A DNA stretch of 64,000 nt from Sediminibacterium sp. KACHI17 (GCF_040362915.1 NZ_AP029612.1:992001-1056000); one strand, 5' to 3'; positions 52,462-61,276 are shown, counted from the stretch's first letter. Numbers and translations are program-made. Notes: a model not told the origin generated them from the sequence alone.

Positions 52462-53587
52462 GCTGCGTCATGCCGACGAAGGAGGCATCTCTCACCGCTC
52501 GGGTGTACGCTAATCGTTTTGTTTTTTGCTTACCTGTTGGAGGTGGGAGACCCCTCCTGACGTCGGGGTGACGTATGCGTCATGCCGACGAAGGAGGCAT
52601 CTCTCACCGCTCGGGTGTACGCTAATCGTTTTGTTTTTTACTTACCTGTTGGAGGTGGGAGACCCCTCCTGACGTCGGGGTGACGGCTGCGTCATGCCGA
52701 CGAAGGAGGCATCTCCCACCACTCGGGTGTACGTTAATCGTTTTGTTTTTTGCTTACCTGTTGGAGGTGGGAGACCCCTCCTGACGTCGGGGTGACGGCT
52801 GCGTCATGCCGACGAAGGAGGCATCTCTCACCGCTCGGGTGTACGTTAATCGTTTTGTTTTTTGCTTACCTGCTAGAGGTGGGAGACCCCTCCTGACGTC
52901 GGGGTGACGTATGCGTCATGCCGACGAAGGAGGCATCTCTCACCGCTCGGGCGTACGCTAATCGTTTTGTTTTTTGCTTACCTGCTAGAGGTGGGAGACC
53001 CCTCCTGACGTCGGGGTGACGTATGCGTCATGCCGACGAAGGAGGCATCTCTCACCGCTCGGGCGTACGCTAATCGTTTTGTTTTTTGCTTACCTGCTAG
53101 AGGTGGGAGACCCCTCCTGACGTCGGGGTGACGTATGCGTCATGCCGACGAAGGAGGCATCTCTCACCGCTCGGGCGTACGCTAATCGTTTTGTTTTTTG
53201 CTTACCTGCTAGAGGTGGGAGACCCCTCCTGACGTCGGGGTGACGTATGCGTCATGCCGACGAAGGAGGCATCTCCCACCACTCGGGTGTACGTTAATCG
53301 TTTTGTTTTTTGCTTACCTGTTGGAGGTGGGAGACCCCTCCTGACGTCGGGGTGACGGCTGCGTCATGCCGACGAAGGAGGCATCTCTCACCGCTCGGGT
53401 GTACGCTAATCGTTTTGTTTTTTGCTTACCTGTTGGAGGTGGGAGACCCCTCCTGACGTCGGGGTGACGGCTGCGTCATGCCGACGAAGGAGGCATCTCT
53501 CACCGCTCGGGTGTACGCTAATCGTTTTGTTTTTTACTTACCTGTTGGAGGTGGGAGACCCCTCCTGACGTCGGGGTGACGGCTGCG
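52401..53587. repeat. Tandem array 2: 112-bp palindromic unit, ten copies plus a partial
   Basis: Units begin at 52467, 52579, 52691, 52803, 52915, 53027, 53139, 53251, 53363 and 53475, each exactly 112 bp; a right-hand part unit occupies 52401-52466. The sequence is homologous to array 1 and in the same orientation, but each unit has gacgaagg where array 1 has gacgtaagg, which accounts for the 1-bp difference in length. Subtypes cluster: units at 52915, 53027 and 53139 share gggcgtacgc and tgctagagg. Confidence 0.95.
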
Positions 53588-53655
53588 CCGAGGTGACATC
53601 GTGTAGAAGACGAAAGAACTTGTAGCTTGAAGCTCGCAGCCTGCAGCTTTCCTCC

Positions 53656-54612
53656 TCATCGCCTCTTCACCACAAACACCGCCGGCACTGCCCGCTGCCC
53701 TTCTTTATCACTCGGTTGGATGGTTTGTTTGCCGTTGATGAGGATACAACTGCTACCGCCGCCATCGAGGTTGAGGGCTTCGGTGCAGCCGATGTCTTTT
53801 AGCATTTGTGCGAGTTGTGTGAGGGTGGCACCTTCTGCTTTGCCGGGGAATCTTCCCTCGACTGCTAAGAAGATGAGTCGTCCATCTGCGGTATAGCCCA
53901 TGGCTGATCTGGGATGTTTATCATCAATGGCTTTGCCTGCAAATTTGATCTCTTCATTGTTGGTGATTTTGATCATTCCATTTTGCACGAGTACGGGTCC
54001 GCCACCGACAGCGGTTTGCATTTTCCATTTTTTGAAAGGGCCTTTCTGTAGCATGAATGAGGCGGATGGATCTGCAATACTGTCTTTGAAAAAAGCAATG
54101 GGTTGCTGACTGGCATAGGCATAACGAGCTGCAGTATCTGTATACAACCAGGCGATATCGGCTTTTCTTTTTTTAGTAATACCAATCGCACTTCCAAATG
54201 GATGGCGATACGTTAAAGTATCTTTTCCCCTGCCGGCAATGCTGTGTTGTTGATAGGCCAATAATTGTCCGTTCTGAATGACCACATTGAGATTACTGTT
54301 GCGCACAAATTCAAAGAAAGTGGTATTCATTACCAATAACGGACTTGCCCCATCCTGTTCAAAGTATTGCGTGGGTGTATAGCGTTTGCCATTACCCACG
54401 GCTGTGGTGAACTCCAATTGTTTGTTGCGTAAGTCTGCAGTAACGTAATAGGCAATATTGGGTTTGCCGTCTAATAGTGTGGTGGTTTTATAGACATGAA
54501 TGGAAGATGGTAAGGGTTGATACAGACTATCTACATTGATCCATTGTAGTTGCGCATGCAGCATGGTATTCATGCAAAAAAGTATCAGGATCATCCACTT
54601 CATTTTTTTCAT
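53656..54612 (-). CDS. Exported phosphodiester glycosidase family protein (DUF2233/NAGPA)
   Basis: A 318-residue exported protein with signal peptide (MKKMKWMILILFCMNTMLHA) and the NAGPA-type domain: PLLVMNTTFFEFVRNSNLNV, AVGGGPVLVQNGMIKITNNE, HPRSAMGYTADGRLIFLAVEG and ALNLDGGGSSCILINGKQ. In animals the domain uncovers mannose-6-phosphate by cutting a GlcNAc phosphodiester; bacterial members likely cut similar sugar-phosphate links in envelope polymers. The substrate is unknown. It lies just downstream of the repeat arrays, which end 68 bp from its stop. Confidence 0.88.
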   Translation of the reverse strand: MKKMKWMILILFCMNTMLHAQLQWINVDSLYQPLPSSIHVYKTTTLLDGKPNIAYYVTADLRNKQLEFTTAVGNGKRYTPTQYFEQDGASPLLVMNTTFFEFVRNSNLNVVIQNGQLLAYQQHSIAGRGKDTLTYRHPFGSAIGITKKRKADIAWLYTDTAARYAYASQQPIAFFKDSIADPSASFMLQKGPFKKWKMQTAVGGGPVLVQNGMIKITNNEEIKFAGKAIDDKHPRSAMGYTADGRLIFLAVEGRFPGKAEGATLTQLAQMLKDIGCTEALNLDGGGSSCILINGKQTIQPSDKEGQRAVPAVFVVKRR

Positions 54613-54855
54613 GATGCGATTTTAAGGGTGATAAATGTAGGGGTTAAATAAGAAACAAGAAATAAGAAACAGGGAACAGGGAACAGGGAACAAGGTTTCT
54701 CAAGCCCAAAAATACTCTGGAGAGATTGCACATCGGGCGTAGGAGTTTATTGATCTATTAACGATCCTCATTTATAAAAATCTTCGGTTTGTCGCTAAAA
54801 GTATTAGCCGGTTTTGCATTTTGCTAAAATTGCTAAAAGAGATAAGGACTACAAT

Positions 54856-54871
54856 ACCGTATGTATACGGT
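54856..54871. promoter_or_regulatory. Palindrome with following gtatcccct repeats
   Basis: accgtat gt atacggt is a perfect 7+2+7 palindrome, followed to about 54900 by three spaced copies of gtatcccct. It could be an operator for the divergent or nearby gene; no regulator is linked. Confidence 0.3.
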
Positions 54872-55111
54872 ATCCCCTCCGTATCCCCTGAGTATCCCCT
54901 TTGTATGGGTTGGGTATCATAGGGTGAAGTGTACTATATCAAAGGGAGAAGATAACTGCCTTTATTGACAACCATGATGCGAAGGGTAGTTTTATCGAAT
55001 AAAAATCGAGGATCTTTTCTTTTTGGAGTCTTACTCTGTTTTGAAATTGAGTGGCTGTATGAGGCTAAAAATGCGTTTTGCTTTTGGGGTAGTAATATGC
55101 AGAGACTTCAG

Positions 55112-55224
55112 CCGTACCATCACAACACATCCTTCGAGATTTCTTCGAGGTTGCTTCGGGAATCCTTCGAGAAATCTCGAAGCAACCTCGAAGAAATCTC
55201 GAAGGATATGCGGCGATGGTGCGG
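55112..55224. repeat. Very long hairpin (47-bp arms)
   Basis: 55129-55158 is the perfect reverse complement of 55178-55207 (30 bp), with a 19-nt loop. The match continues outward with a few mismatches to 55112 and 55224. The arms are built of tcgagattt and tcgaggttg words. It lies about 210 bp upstream of vsr and has no T-run. Confidence 0.93.
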
Positions 55225-55423
55225 AGATGGTCTATAAGATATTCGAAAAGGGTTAAATAAGATGAATACACAGTCTGCTTGTACAAGGATTTATCTAATT
55301 AAAATAAATTTGTATATTCAGTCACCCGTCAGTTTTCATTTGCAATATCATGAGACATAAACTTTATTAGTATTTGTCGCAGGCTTGAATAAAATCAAAG
55401 AAATCAATTTCCCAAACCTCATT

Positions 55424-55431
55424 TAACTTCG
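55424..55431 (+). promoter_or_regulatory. Possible -7 element of the vsr operon
   Basis: TAACTTCG resembles TAnnTTTG (one mismatch) but lies only 4 bp before the vsr ATG, so the message would be leaderless or the true promoter is further upstream. Confidence 0.35.
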
Positions 55432-55435
55432 TTAT

Positions 55436-55864
55436 ATGACAGATGTGCATGATAAAGAAACTCGAAGTTATAATATGAGCCAAATCAAGGGGCGAGATAC
55501 AAAACCTGAAACAGTAGTTAGAAGCTATCTTCATTCTCAAGGATTGCGTTTTCGGCTCCATAATAAAAAGCTTCCTGGTAAACCAGATATAACTTTAAGA
55601 AAATATCAAACTGTCATTTTTGTTAATGGTTGTTTTTGGCATGGACATAAAAAATGTAAATACTTTGTGTTACCAAAAACAAGAACAGAATGGTGGAAAA
55701 ATAAAATTGTATCTACAAAAAAAAGAGACCAAAAAAATTTAGATAAACTAAAAAAGAACGGGTGGACCCCCCTTGTAATTTGGGAGTGTGAACTAAAACC
55801 GAATAAAAGAGAGGAAAATCTTAAAAGAACACTAATTAATATATTAAAAGGAGCTAAAAAGTAA
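55436..55864 (+). CDS. vsr: Very short patch repair endonuclease Vsr
   Basis: A 142-residue mismatch endonuclease. It reads TDVHDKETRSYNMSQIKGRD at the N-terminus, keeps the catalytic aspartate D51 (GKPDI) and histidines H69 and H71 (GCFWHGHKKC), and ends with WTPLVIWECELK. Vsr nicks beside T:G mismatches that arise when 5-methylcytosine deaminates, so its presence implies that the adjoining methyltransferase is active in the cell. The gene is strikingly A/T-rich (14 of 60 G+C in 55681-55740). It ends one base before the methyltransferase ATG. Confidence 0.95.
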   Translation: MTDVHDKETRSYNMSQIKGRDTKPETVVRSYLHSQGLRFRLHNKKLPGKPDITLRKYQTVIFVNGCFWHGHKKCKYFVLPKTRTEWWKNKIVSTKKRDQKNLDKLKKNGWTPLVIWECELKPNKREENLKRTLINILKGAKK

Positions 55865-56971
55865 ATGGGGAAAAATAAAAACAACTTTAGATTTATTGAC
55901 TTATTCGCAGGGATAGGAGGTTTTCACATAGCAATGCATGAAAATGGCGGCAAATGCGTCTTTGCCTCAGAGATCGATAAATTTGCACGTCAGACGTATG
56001 AACATAACTTCAAAAAGATTTCCCCTGATATTTTTGAGAACGGAAACTTCAATCAGGATATATCAGACCCAAATTTAGATTATTCTAAAATTCCTGATTT
56101 TGATATTGTTTGCGCAGGTTTTCCATGTCAGCCTTTTTCGCATGCGGGACTAAAAAAAGGATTTGATGATACACGAGGTACTTTATTTTTCAACATAAAA
56201 GAAATTGTGAGAGCTAAAATTGAAGCGAATAAGCTCAATAAAAAGGTTGCTATCCCGAAAATACTTTTGCTTGAAAATGTAAAAGGTTTCAAAAATCACG
56301 ATAAAGGAAACACATTTAGGGTTGTTAAACGCACCCTAAATGAATTGGGTTATGAAGTTGCAGCTGAAGTACTAAACAGCAAACATTTTGGTGTGCCACA
56401 AAACAGAGAAAGAATTTTTATTGTAGCATGGCATAGAGAGACCATAAAAAAAACAGATTTCAAATTCCCGTATGGCCTTGATGAAAAAAATAAAGTAATT
56501 TTTGAAAAAGAAAAACGCGATAAAGAAGCAAAACGAATTTGTGTCGGGGATATCCTTTTGAAAGATAAAGACTTGGAAAAACTTGAGAAGCGGGATAAAA
56601 AATCATATACAATATCAGAAAAACTATGGGCTGGTCATAAAAGAAGAAGAATTGAGCATGCTGAAAAGGGAAATGGCTTTGGCTATTCAATGTTCAATTC
56701 TAAATCACCTTACACAAGTACTATTTCAGCTAGGTATTATAAAGATGGTAGTGAAATCCTCATAGAACAAAAAGGGGCAAATGGGAGACCTCATAGACCA
56801 CGTAAACTTCATCCATTTGAGGCCGCGAAACTACAGGGCTACCCAATTGACAGCTGGTATGAGATACCTGTATCGGATAACCAAGCCTACAAACAATTTG
56901 GGAATAGTGTTTCAGTTCCTGTTGTAAAAACATTAGTAAAAGAAATTTTAAGTCAACTTTTATCAATATGA
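55865..56971 (+). CDS. DNA (cytosine-5-)-methyltransferase
   Basis: A 368-residue C5 methyltransferase with all key motifs: I (FIDLFAGIGGFHIAM, residues 10-24), IV with the catalytic cysteine C88 (GFPCQPFSHAG), VI (LLLENVKGF, about 134-142), VIII (PQNRERIFIVAW) and X (FGNSVSVPVVKTL). The target-recognition part lies between VIII and IX and does not reveal the site. It methylates cytosine at C5 to protect the cell's DNA, partnering the downstream McrB/DUF2357 pair. It starts right after vsr and overlaps the ATPase gene by 4 bp (ATGA). Confidence 0.95.
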   Translation: MGKNKNNFRFIDLFAGIGGFHIAMHENGGKCVFASEIDKFARQTYEHNFKKISPDIFENGNFNQDISDPNLDYSKIPDFDIVCAGFPCQPFSHAGLKKGFDDTRGTLFFNIKEIVRAKIEANKLNKKVAIPKILLLENVKGFKNHDKGNTFRVVKRTLNELGYEVAAEVLNSKHFGVPQNRERIFIVAWHRETIKKTDFKFPYGLDEKNKVIFEKEKRDKEAKRICVGDILLKDKDLEKLEKRDKKSYTISEKLWAGHKRRRIEHAEKGNGFGYSMFNSKSPYTSTISARYYKDGSEILIEQKGANGRPHRPRKLHPFEAAKLQGYPIDSWYEIPVSDNQAYKQFGNSVSVPVVKTLVKEILSQLLSI

Positions 56972-58965
56972 CACTAAAAGAATATTTAGAAAGCAAAAAC
57001 TTATCATCTGCATTCACAGCTTCACTTAGTGATGTTGGTGGAAATATAACATTTAGTAATTCTGGTAAACGAGGGACCGTAAAAGAATTTACTCTTGGAC
57101 TTGATTCTTTTATTGCAATTATTAAAGATATTAAGTCGAATATTAATTCATTTAGAGTTCATAAAAATTATATTGAAAAGGAATGGCGAGATTTAGGCAG
57201 TCAATTTTATTCGGATGGGCCTGCGAATGCAATGTCAACAGTTCAAACTAAACCATTATTTACAACAATAAGTAAAATAATTGCTTGGGCCAATACTCCT
57301 AAATTAGAAAATATCGATACTGATCAATTTATGGAAATAGAAGATCCTCCTCTTCAAAATGCAATTGACAAACTAGAAAAATTAGCCCAATTATATTTAC
57401 CAAAACATGAATCAGCAAACTCAACAATTCAACAAGAAGATATTGCTTATAAAGCGACTTCGATAAGAGAGTTCGCAAGGTATATTTTTACATATTTTTT
57501 TGGAAATGCTTGGCATGAAATACTTGACTACACAAAACAAACTACATCTGTAATTAATGGAGATAATTTCATTTCCCATGATTTTGACATATTTAAGAGA
57601 CTGATTGGCGAATTTTCGGTACTACAAACTAAAGAATCTCTTACATCTTCAAACACTCCTCGGTACTTTGAGGACCCCATTTTTATTGAAAACAATAAGT
57701 TCTATTATTTTACAACTCAATGGAATGGCGAAGGTGATTATAGCCTTTCATTTTCCAACTTGAAATACTTCTTTGAGAAAAGATATCCAGAATTTCGCAT
57801 TAAAAGAAAAGACGGGATTTATTATCTGATTAAGCTTAAAAATATTCCCAATGTTAAATTTATAATCGAAGATCTCCGTGCAGTACTAGAAGTCTCCGGA
57901 TTAAACTATTCAAGTGATTTAATCACAAGATTCACCGCCTCACTTCTTACCAAACCATTTGTTATTCTCACTGGCCTTTCCGGTTCGGGTAAAACCAAAC
58001 TGGCACAAGCCTTTGTGCAGTGGATTTGTCAAGATGAAAGTCAGTACCGTATCGTCCCTGTGGGAGCTGATTGGACCAACCGCGAACCCTTGCTTGGTTA
58101 TCCCAACGCTCTTAAACCCGATGAATATGTAAAGCCCGATAGTGGAGTGCTGGATTTAATTATTCAGGCCAACCAGCAGCCCGAACTACTACACTTCCTA
58201 ATTCTGGACGAAATGAATCTGAGTCATGTTGAAAGATATTTTGCAGACTTCCTGAGTGTGATGGAATCAAAAGAAGAAATTCCCCTGTATGCCGAAGGAT
58301 CTATGCAAAACGGAGTTCCTTCGAAACTAAAAGTCCCTTCTAATCTTTTTATCATTGGCACTGTGAACATTGATGAAACTACCAACATGTTCAGCCCGAA
58401 GGTGCTGGATAGATCCAATACGATTGAATTCCGTGTAACTCAAGTTGAAATAAAAAACTTCCTTGACAATATTAGAGATATTAACATGGAAGCTCTTAAC
58501 GGCAAAGGTGCAGGCATGGCCAAAAACTTTCTGGAAATGGCTGCAAACAGAGAATTTGTCACATCAGATATTACCGAAATTAATGCTGTTCTTGTTCGGT
58601 TCTTTGGTGAGTTAAAGAAAACAGGTGCCGAATTTGGCTACCGCAGTGCAACGGAAATCCTACGCCTTATTCATCAACTAAGCATTTTGGACAATACGCT
58701 TACCACCCAACAAAAGATTGATTTTGCCATTATGCAGAAACTTTTACCCAAGCTGCATGGTTCACGCAGGAAGTTGTGCCCTGTATTGGAAACATTGGGC
58801 TCTTTCTGCATAACGGGTAATGCCAGTATTATTAAGGACGTATTCGATAAAATTGACTTTGACTACACAGGAACTAATGTCCTATATCCGCTTTCACTTG
58901 AAAAAATTACCCGTATGTACCGAGGAGCCATTGAAAACGGATTTGCAAGTTTTGCCGAAGCTTAA
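56968..58965 (+). CDS. McrB-like AAA+ ATPase (restriction motor)
   Basis: A 665-residue AAA+ protein of the McrB branch, which usually binds GTP. Walker A is GLSGSGKT (about 336-343), Walker B LILDEMNLSHVERYFADF (from about 411), and the sensor IGTVNIDETTNMFSPKVLDR. The first 310 residues lack a known domain and are presumably the DNA-recognition part. Composition changes near base 57,900: 57241-57300 has 18 of 60 G+C, 58081-58140 has 29 of 60. This suggests that the N-terminal part was exchanged. The gene overlaps the methyltransferase by 4 bp and is followed after 3 bp by the nuclease gene. Confidence 0.9.
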   Translation: MTLKEYLESKNLSSAFTASLSDVGGNITFSNSGKRGTVKEFTLGLDSFIAIIKDIKSNINSFRVHKNYIEKEWRDLGSQFYSDGPANAMSTVQTKPLFTTISKIIAWANTPKLENIDTDQFMEIEDPPLQNAIDKLEKLAQLYLPKHESANSTIQQEDIAYKATSIREFARYIFTYFFGNAWHEILDYTKQTTSVINGDNFISHDFDIFKRLIGEFSVLQTKESLTSSNTPRYFEDPIFIENNKFYYFTTQWNGEGDYSLSFSNLKYFFEKRYPEFRIKRKDGIYYLIKLKNIPNVKFIIEDLRAVLEVSGLNYSSDLITRFTASLLTKPFVILTGLSGSGKTKLAQAFVQWICQDESQYRIVPVGADWTNREPLLGYPNALKPDEYVKPDSGVLDLIIQANQQPELLHFLILDEMNLSHVERYFADFLSVMESKEEIPLYAEGSMQNGVPSKLKVPSNLFIIGTVNIDETTNMFSPKVLDRSNTIEFRVTQVEIKNFLDNIRDINMEALNGKGAGMAKNFLEMAANREFVTSDITEINAVLVRFFGELKKTGAEFGYRSATEILRLIHQLSILDNTLTTQQKIDFAIMQKLLPKLHGSRRKLCPVLETLGSFCITGNASIIKDVFDKIDFDYTGTNVLYPLSLEKITRMYRGAIENGFASFAEA

Positions 58966-58968
58966 TAC

Positions 58969-61260
58969 ATGAAATCAGTTTCAAACATAGAAATCAGGCT
59001 TGATTCCGTAAAAGAAGGTTTACGGCTATTGATAGATGCTAGCAGACCCAATTCATTATTTGATGCAGAAGAAACCGCATCTGAAAATAATGAAGCTAGG
59101 TACCAGCTAGTGGAAGGTTGTTATTATTATTACCAGATCAGTGATTCAGGAATTATACTTGGTGATATTGGAGAAAATATAATTCAACCGCATAAACGAA
59201 CTGTAAACCTTGGGATTATTGCACCCAATATTTTCGTGGGTACACTTTCTATTCCCTTGCTTGACAGATATACTTCGGAAGAGCTTTGTAAAATTGATCT
59301 TGAAGTTCAGTCTGTAAAATCGGGCTATCGCAATGATTACCGGGATATGCTGGAACTCATTACTGAAAAATGTACCGATCTTCTGTTGCAGGCCAACTCA
59401 CCAGTTTCGCAACATTTTGAAATTGATTATACCAAAGACAGCCAAACACTTTATCAGAAATTTGCTTTCATAAGATCGGTAATTAGTACTGATGAATTTG
59501 CCGAAGCCATACATCGTGTTGTTACGGCACCTGTAACAAAATGGACGGAAAGTACAGAAGAAAAGGATATTCGGAATGTAAAAAGATTTTCAAATGCGAA
59601 CATTAAGGAAATACTAAAAGGCTGCAAGCGAACCCAATTACCGGATACACATTATCTGAGAAGCTACGGCATTGATACGTTGCCGGAACGAATCACTACC
59701 ACCAGAAAGAAAGATTCCGTTGATACGCCTGAAAACCGTTTTATAAAACATGTTCTTGAGAACTTTTTACAATTTTGTACAGGAATCAATGACAAAGCAA
59801 AAGAATTTGGTCACAAGAAAATGGAAACCGAATCAGACTTAATGATTCGTGAAATTGAAAGTCAGTTACACCATACTTTTTTCAAAGACATTTCAAGACC
59901 AACAACTTTAAAATTGAATAGCCCGGTATTGCAGCGTAAAGAGGGCTACCGTGAAGTATTACGTGTCTGGCTCATGTTTGACCTTGCAGCGAAACTCATC
60001 TGGAAAGGAGGAGACGATATATATAGCGGAGGGAAAAAAGATGTTGCCACATTATATGAATATTGGCTTTTCTTCAAATTACTTGACTTATTTCAGTCTT
60101 TATTCGAAATTGAACCCAAAGACATTTCAGATTTAATAAAAGAAACACCTGATGGTTTAAGCCTGCAAATAAAACAGGGTGAATTCACAGCACTTCAAGG
60201 CATTTATGATTCAGGGAGTAGAAGGCTAAATATTCGTTTCAACTACAATCGTTCCTTCAGTGGAAAGAAAAAGTATCCCGATTCAGGCAGTTGGACCAGC
60301 ACTTTACGCCCAGACTATACACTTTCATTTTGGCCCTTTGGTATTACCGAGGATGAAGCAGAAAAGCAAGAGTTAATTGTGCATGTACATTTTGATGCGA
60401 AATACAAAATTGCCAACCTGTCTGATTTTCTGGAACAAAACACAATAACCGACCTTGATGAAGAAAAGGTAGAGAACAGAAAAGGTATTTACAAAAACGC
60501 CGACTTGCTAAAGATGCATGCTTATAAGGATGCCATTAGAAGAACTGGCGGTGCATATGTTTTATATCCAGGTGACAAATCCATTAACCAAAAAGGATTT
60601 CATGAAATTATTCCAGGGCTTGGTGCATTTCCGGTAAAACCTTCAAAAACAGACAATGGGATTGGTGAATTAAAAGCTTTCATTCTTGATGTCATCGAAC
60701 ACTTTACTAACCGAGCTTCACAGAGAGAGAAAATTGCTTATAGAGTCTTTGACGTATATAAAAGTCCCCCTGAGGCTGAGAATATGGTTAAAGAAGCATT
60801 ACCCGAGCCTTATAACAATAACAGGGACTTAATACCTGACGAGACTTATGTGCTAATAGGATATTATAATTCAAAAGAGCAGCACGATTGGATTGAAAAA
60901 ACAAGACTTTATAATTTCAGAATGGGTACAGGAAATGGTTCTATTATACTTGATAAAGAAACTGTAAGTTCAAAGTACTTATTACTTCATACCAGAGGTG
61001 ATAATTCATCAGGCGACTTATGGAAAATTGTGAGTAAGGGACCAAGAGTATATTCAAAAGACGACTTAATGAAAAAAGGCTATCCATCTTCCCCATCGCA
61101 AGACAATTATCTTGTAGTTGAAATAGAGCGTGTATTTGATAAGGAGTTTGAAAATACGAATTGGGATTTTAGAAAACTTAGTAATTACTCAACGGGAAAT
61201 TCTTCAGCATTTCCTTTTACTACAAGTCTAACAGAATTAATGAAGAATAAAGTCAAATAA
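58969..61260 (+). CDS. DUF2357 / McrC-like PD-(D/E)xK nuclease of the restriction module
   Basis: A 763-residue protein. The DUF2357 part is N-terminal, with TPENRFIKHVLENFLQFC near residue 262; the nuclease core follows with RPDYTLSFWP (about 446-455) and VHFDAKYKIANL (about 473-484), giving the D...DxK arrangement of McrC-like nucleases. After about residue 570 there is an extra C-terminal domain (YVLIGYYNSKEQHDWIEKTR; KYLLLHTRGDNSSGDLWKI) that may read bases in the manner of PUA/EVE folds, although this is a weak guess. It should cleave DNA when driven by the adjacent McrB-like motor. Confidence 0.85.
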   Translation: MKSVSNIEIRLDSVKEGLRLLIDASRPNSLFDAEETASENNEARYQLVEGCYYYYQISDSGIILGDIGENIIQPHKRTVNLGIIAPNIFVGTLSIPLLDRYTSEELCKIDLEVQSVKSGYRNDYRDMLELITEKCTDLLLQANSPVSQHFEIDYTKDSQTLYQKFAFIRSVISTDEFAEAIHRVVTAPVTKWTESTEEKDIRNVKRFSNANIKEILKGCKRTQLPDTHYLRSYGIDTLPERITTTRKKDSVDTPENRFIKHVLENFLQFCTGINDKAKEFGHKKMETESDLMIREIESQLHHTFFKDISRPTTLKLNSPVLQRKEGYREVLRVWLMFDLAAKLIWKGGDDIYSGGKKDVATLYEYWLFFKLLDLFQSLFEIEPKDISDLIKETPDGLSLQIKQGEFTALQGIYDSGSRRLNIRFNYNRSFSGKKKYPDSGSWTSTLRPDYTLSFWPFGITEDEAEKQELIVHVHFDAKYKIANLSDFLEQNTITDLDEEKVENRKGIYKNADLLKMHAYKDAIRRTGGAYVLYPGDKSINQKGFHEIIPGLGAFPVKPSKTDNGIGELKAFILDVIEHFTNRASQREKIAYRVFDVYKSPPEAENMVKEALPEPYNNNRDLIPDETYVLIGYYNSKEQHDWIEKTRLYNFRMGTGNGSIILDKETVSSKYLLLHTRGDNSSGDLWKIVSKGPRVYSKDDLMKKGYPSSPSQDNYLVVEIERVFDKEFENTNWDFRKLSNYSTGNSSAFPFTTSLTELMKNKVK

Positions 61261-61276
61261 CAGTCACTATTACTAA

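Larger units (their letters stand above)
51408..53634. repeat. Inverted 13-bp copies bracketing the repeat arrays
   Basis: agcttcaagctac at 51408-51420 directly precedes the first array unit, and its exact reverse complement gtagcttgaagct lies at 53622-53634, 35 bp after the last unit. The 2.2-kb block between contains both arrays and the GIY-YIG gene. Confidence 0.8.
54613..55435. other. Long intergenic region before the restriction module
   Basis: No believable gene is present in these 823 bp. They hold simple words (cagggaa repeated near 54670), the palindrome at 54856-54871 followed by gtatcccct words, the 113-bp hairpin at 55112-55224 and a possible promoter before vsr. The right part becomes AT-rich toward the module, so the insertion boundary may lie in the hairpin or between 55230 and 55435. 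Confidence 0.7.

Noticed and set aside
51422-53587. CRISPR-like repeat array
   Set aside because: The 112/113-bp units are contiguous with no unique spacers, are themselves palindromic, and no cas genes are nearby.
54965-55256. Open frames of 77-90 residues upstream of the restriction module
   Set aside because: Their sequence comes from the two arms of the long hairpin and has no family resemblance or start context.
56968-61260. Type IV methyl-dependent McrBC
   Set aside because: An active-looking cytosine methyltransferase and Vsr are in the same operon; cutting methylated DNA would attack the host. A methylation-sensitive system is more likely.
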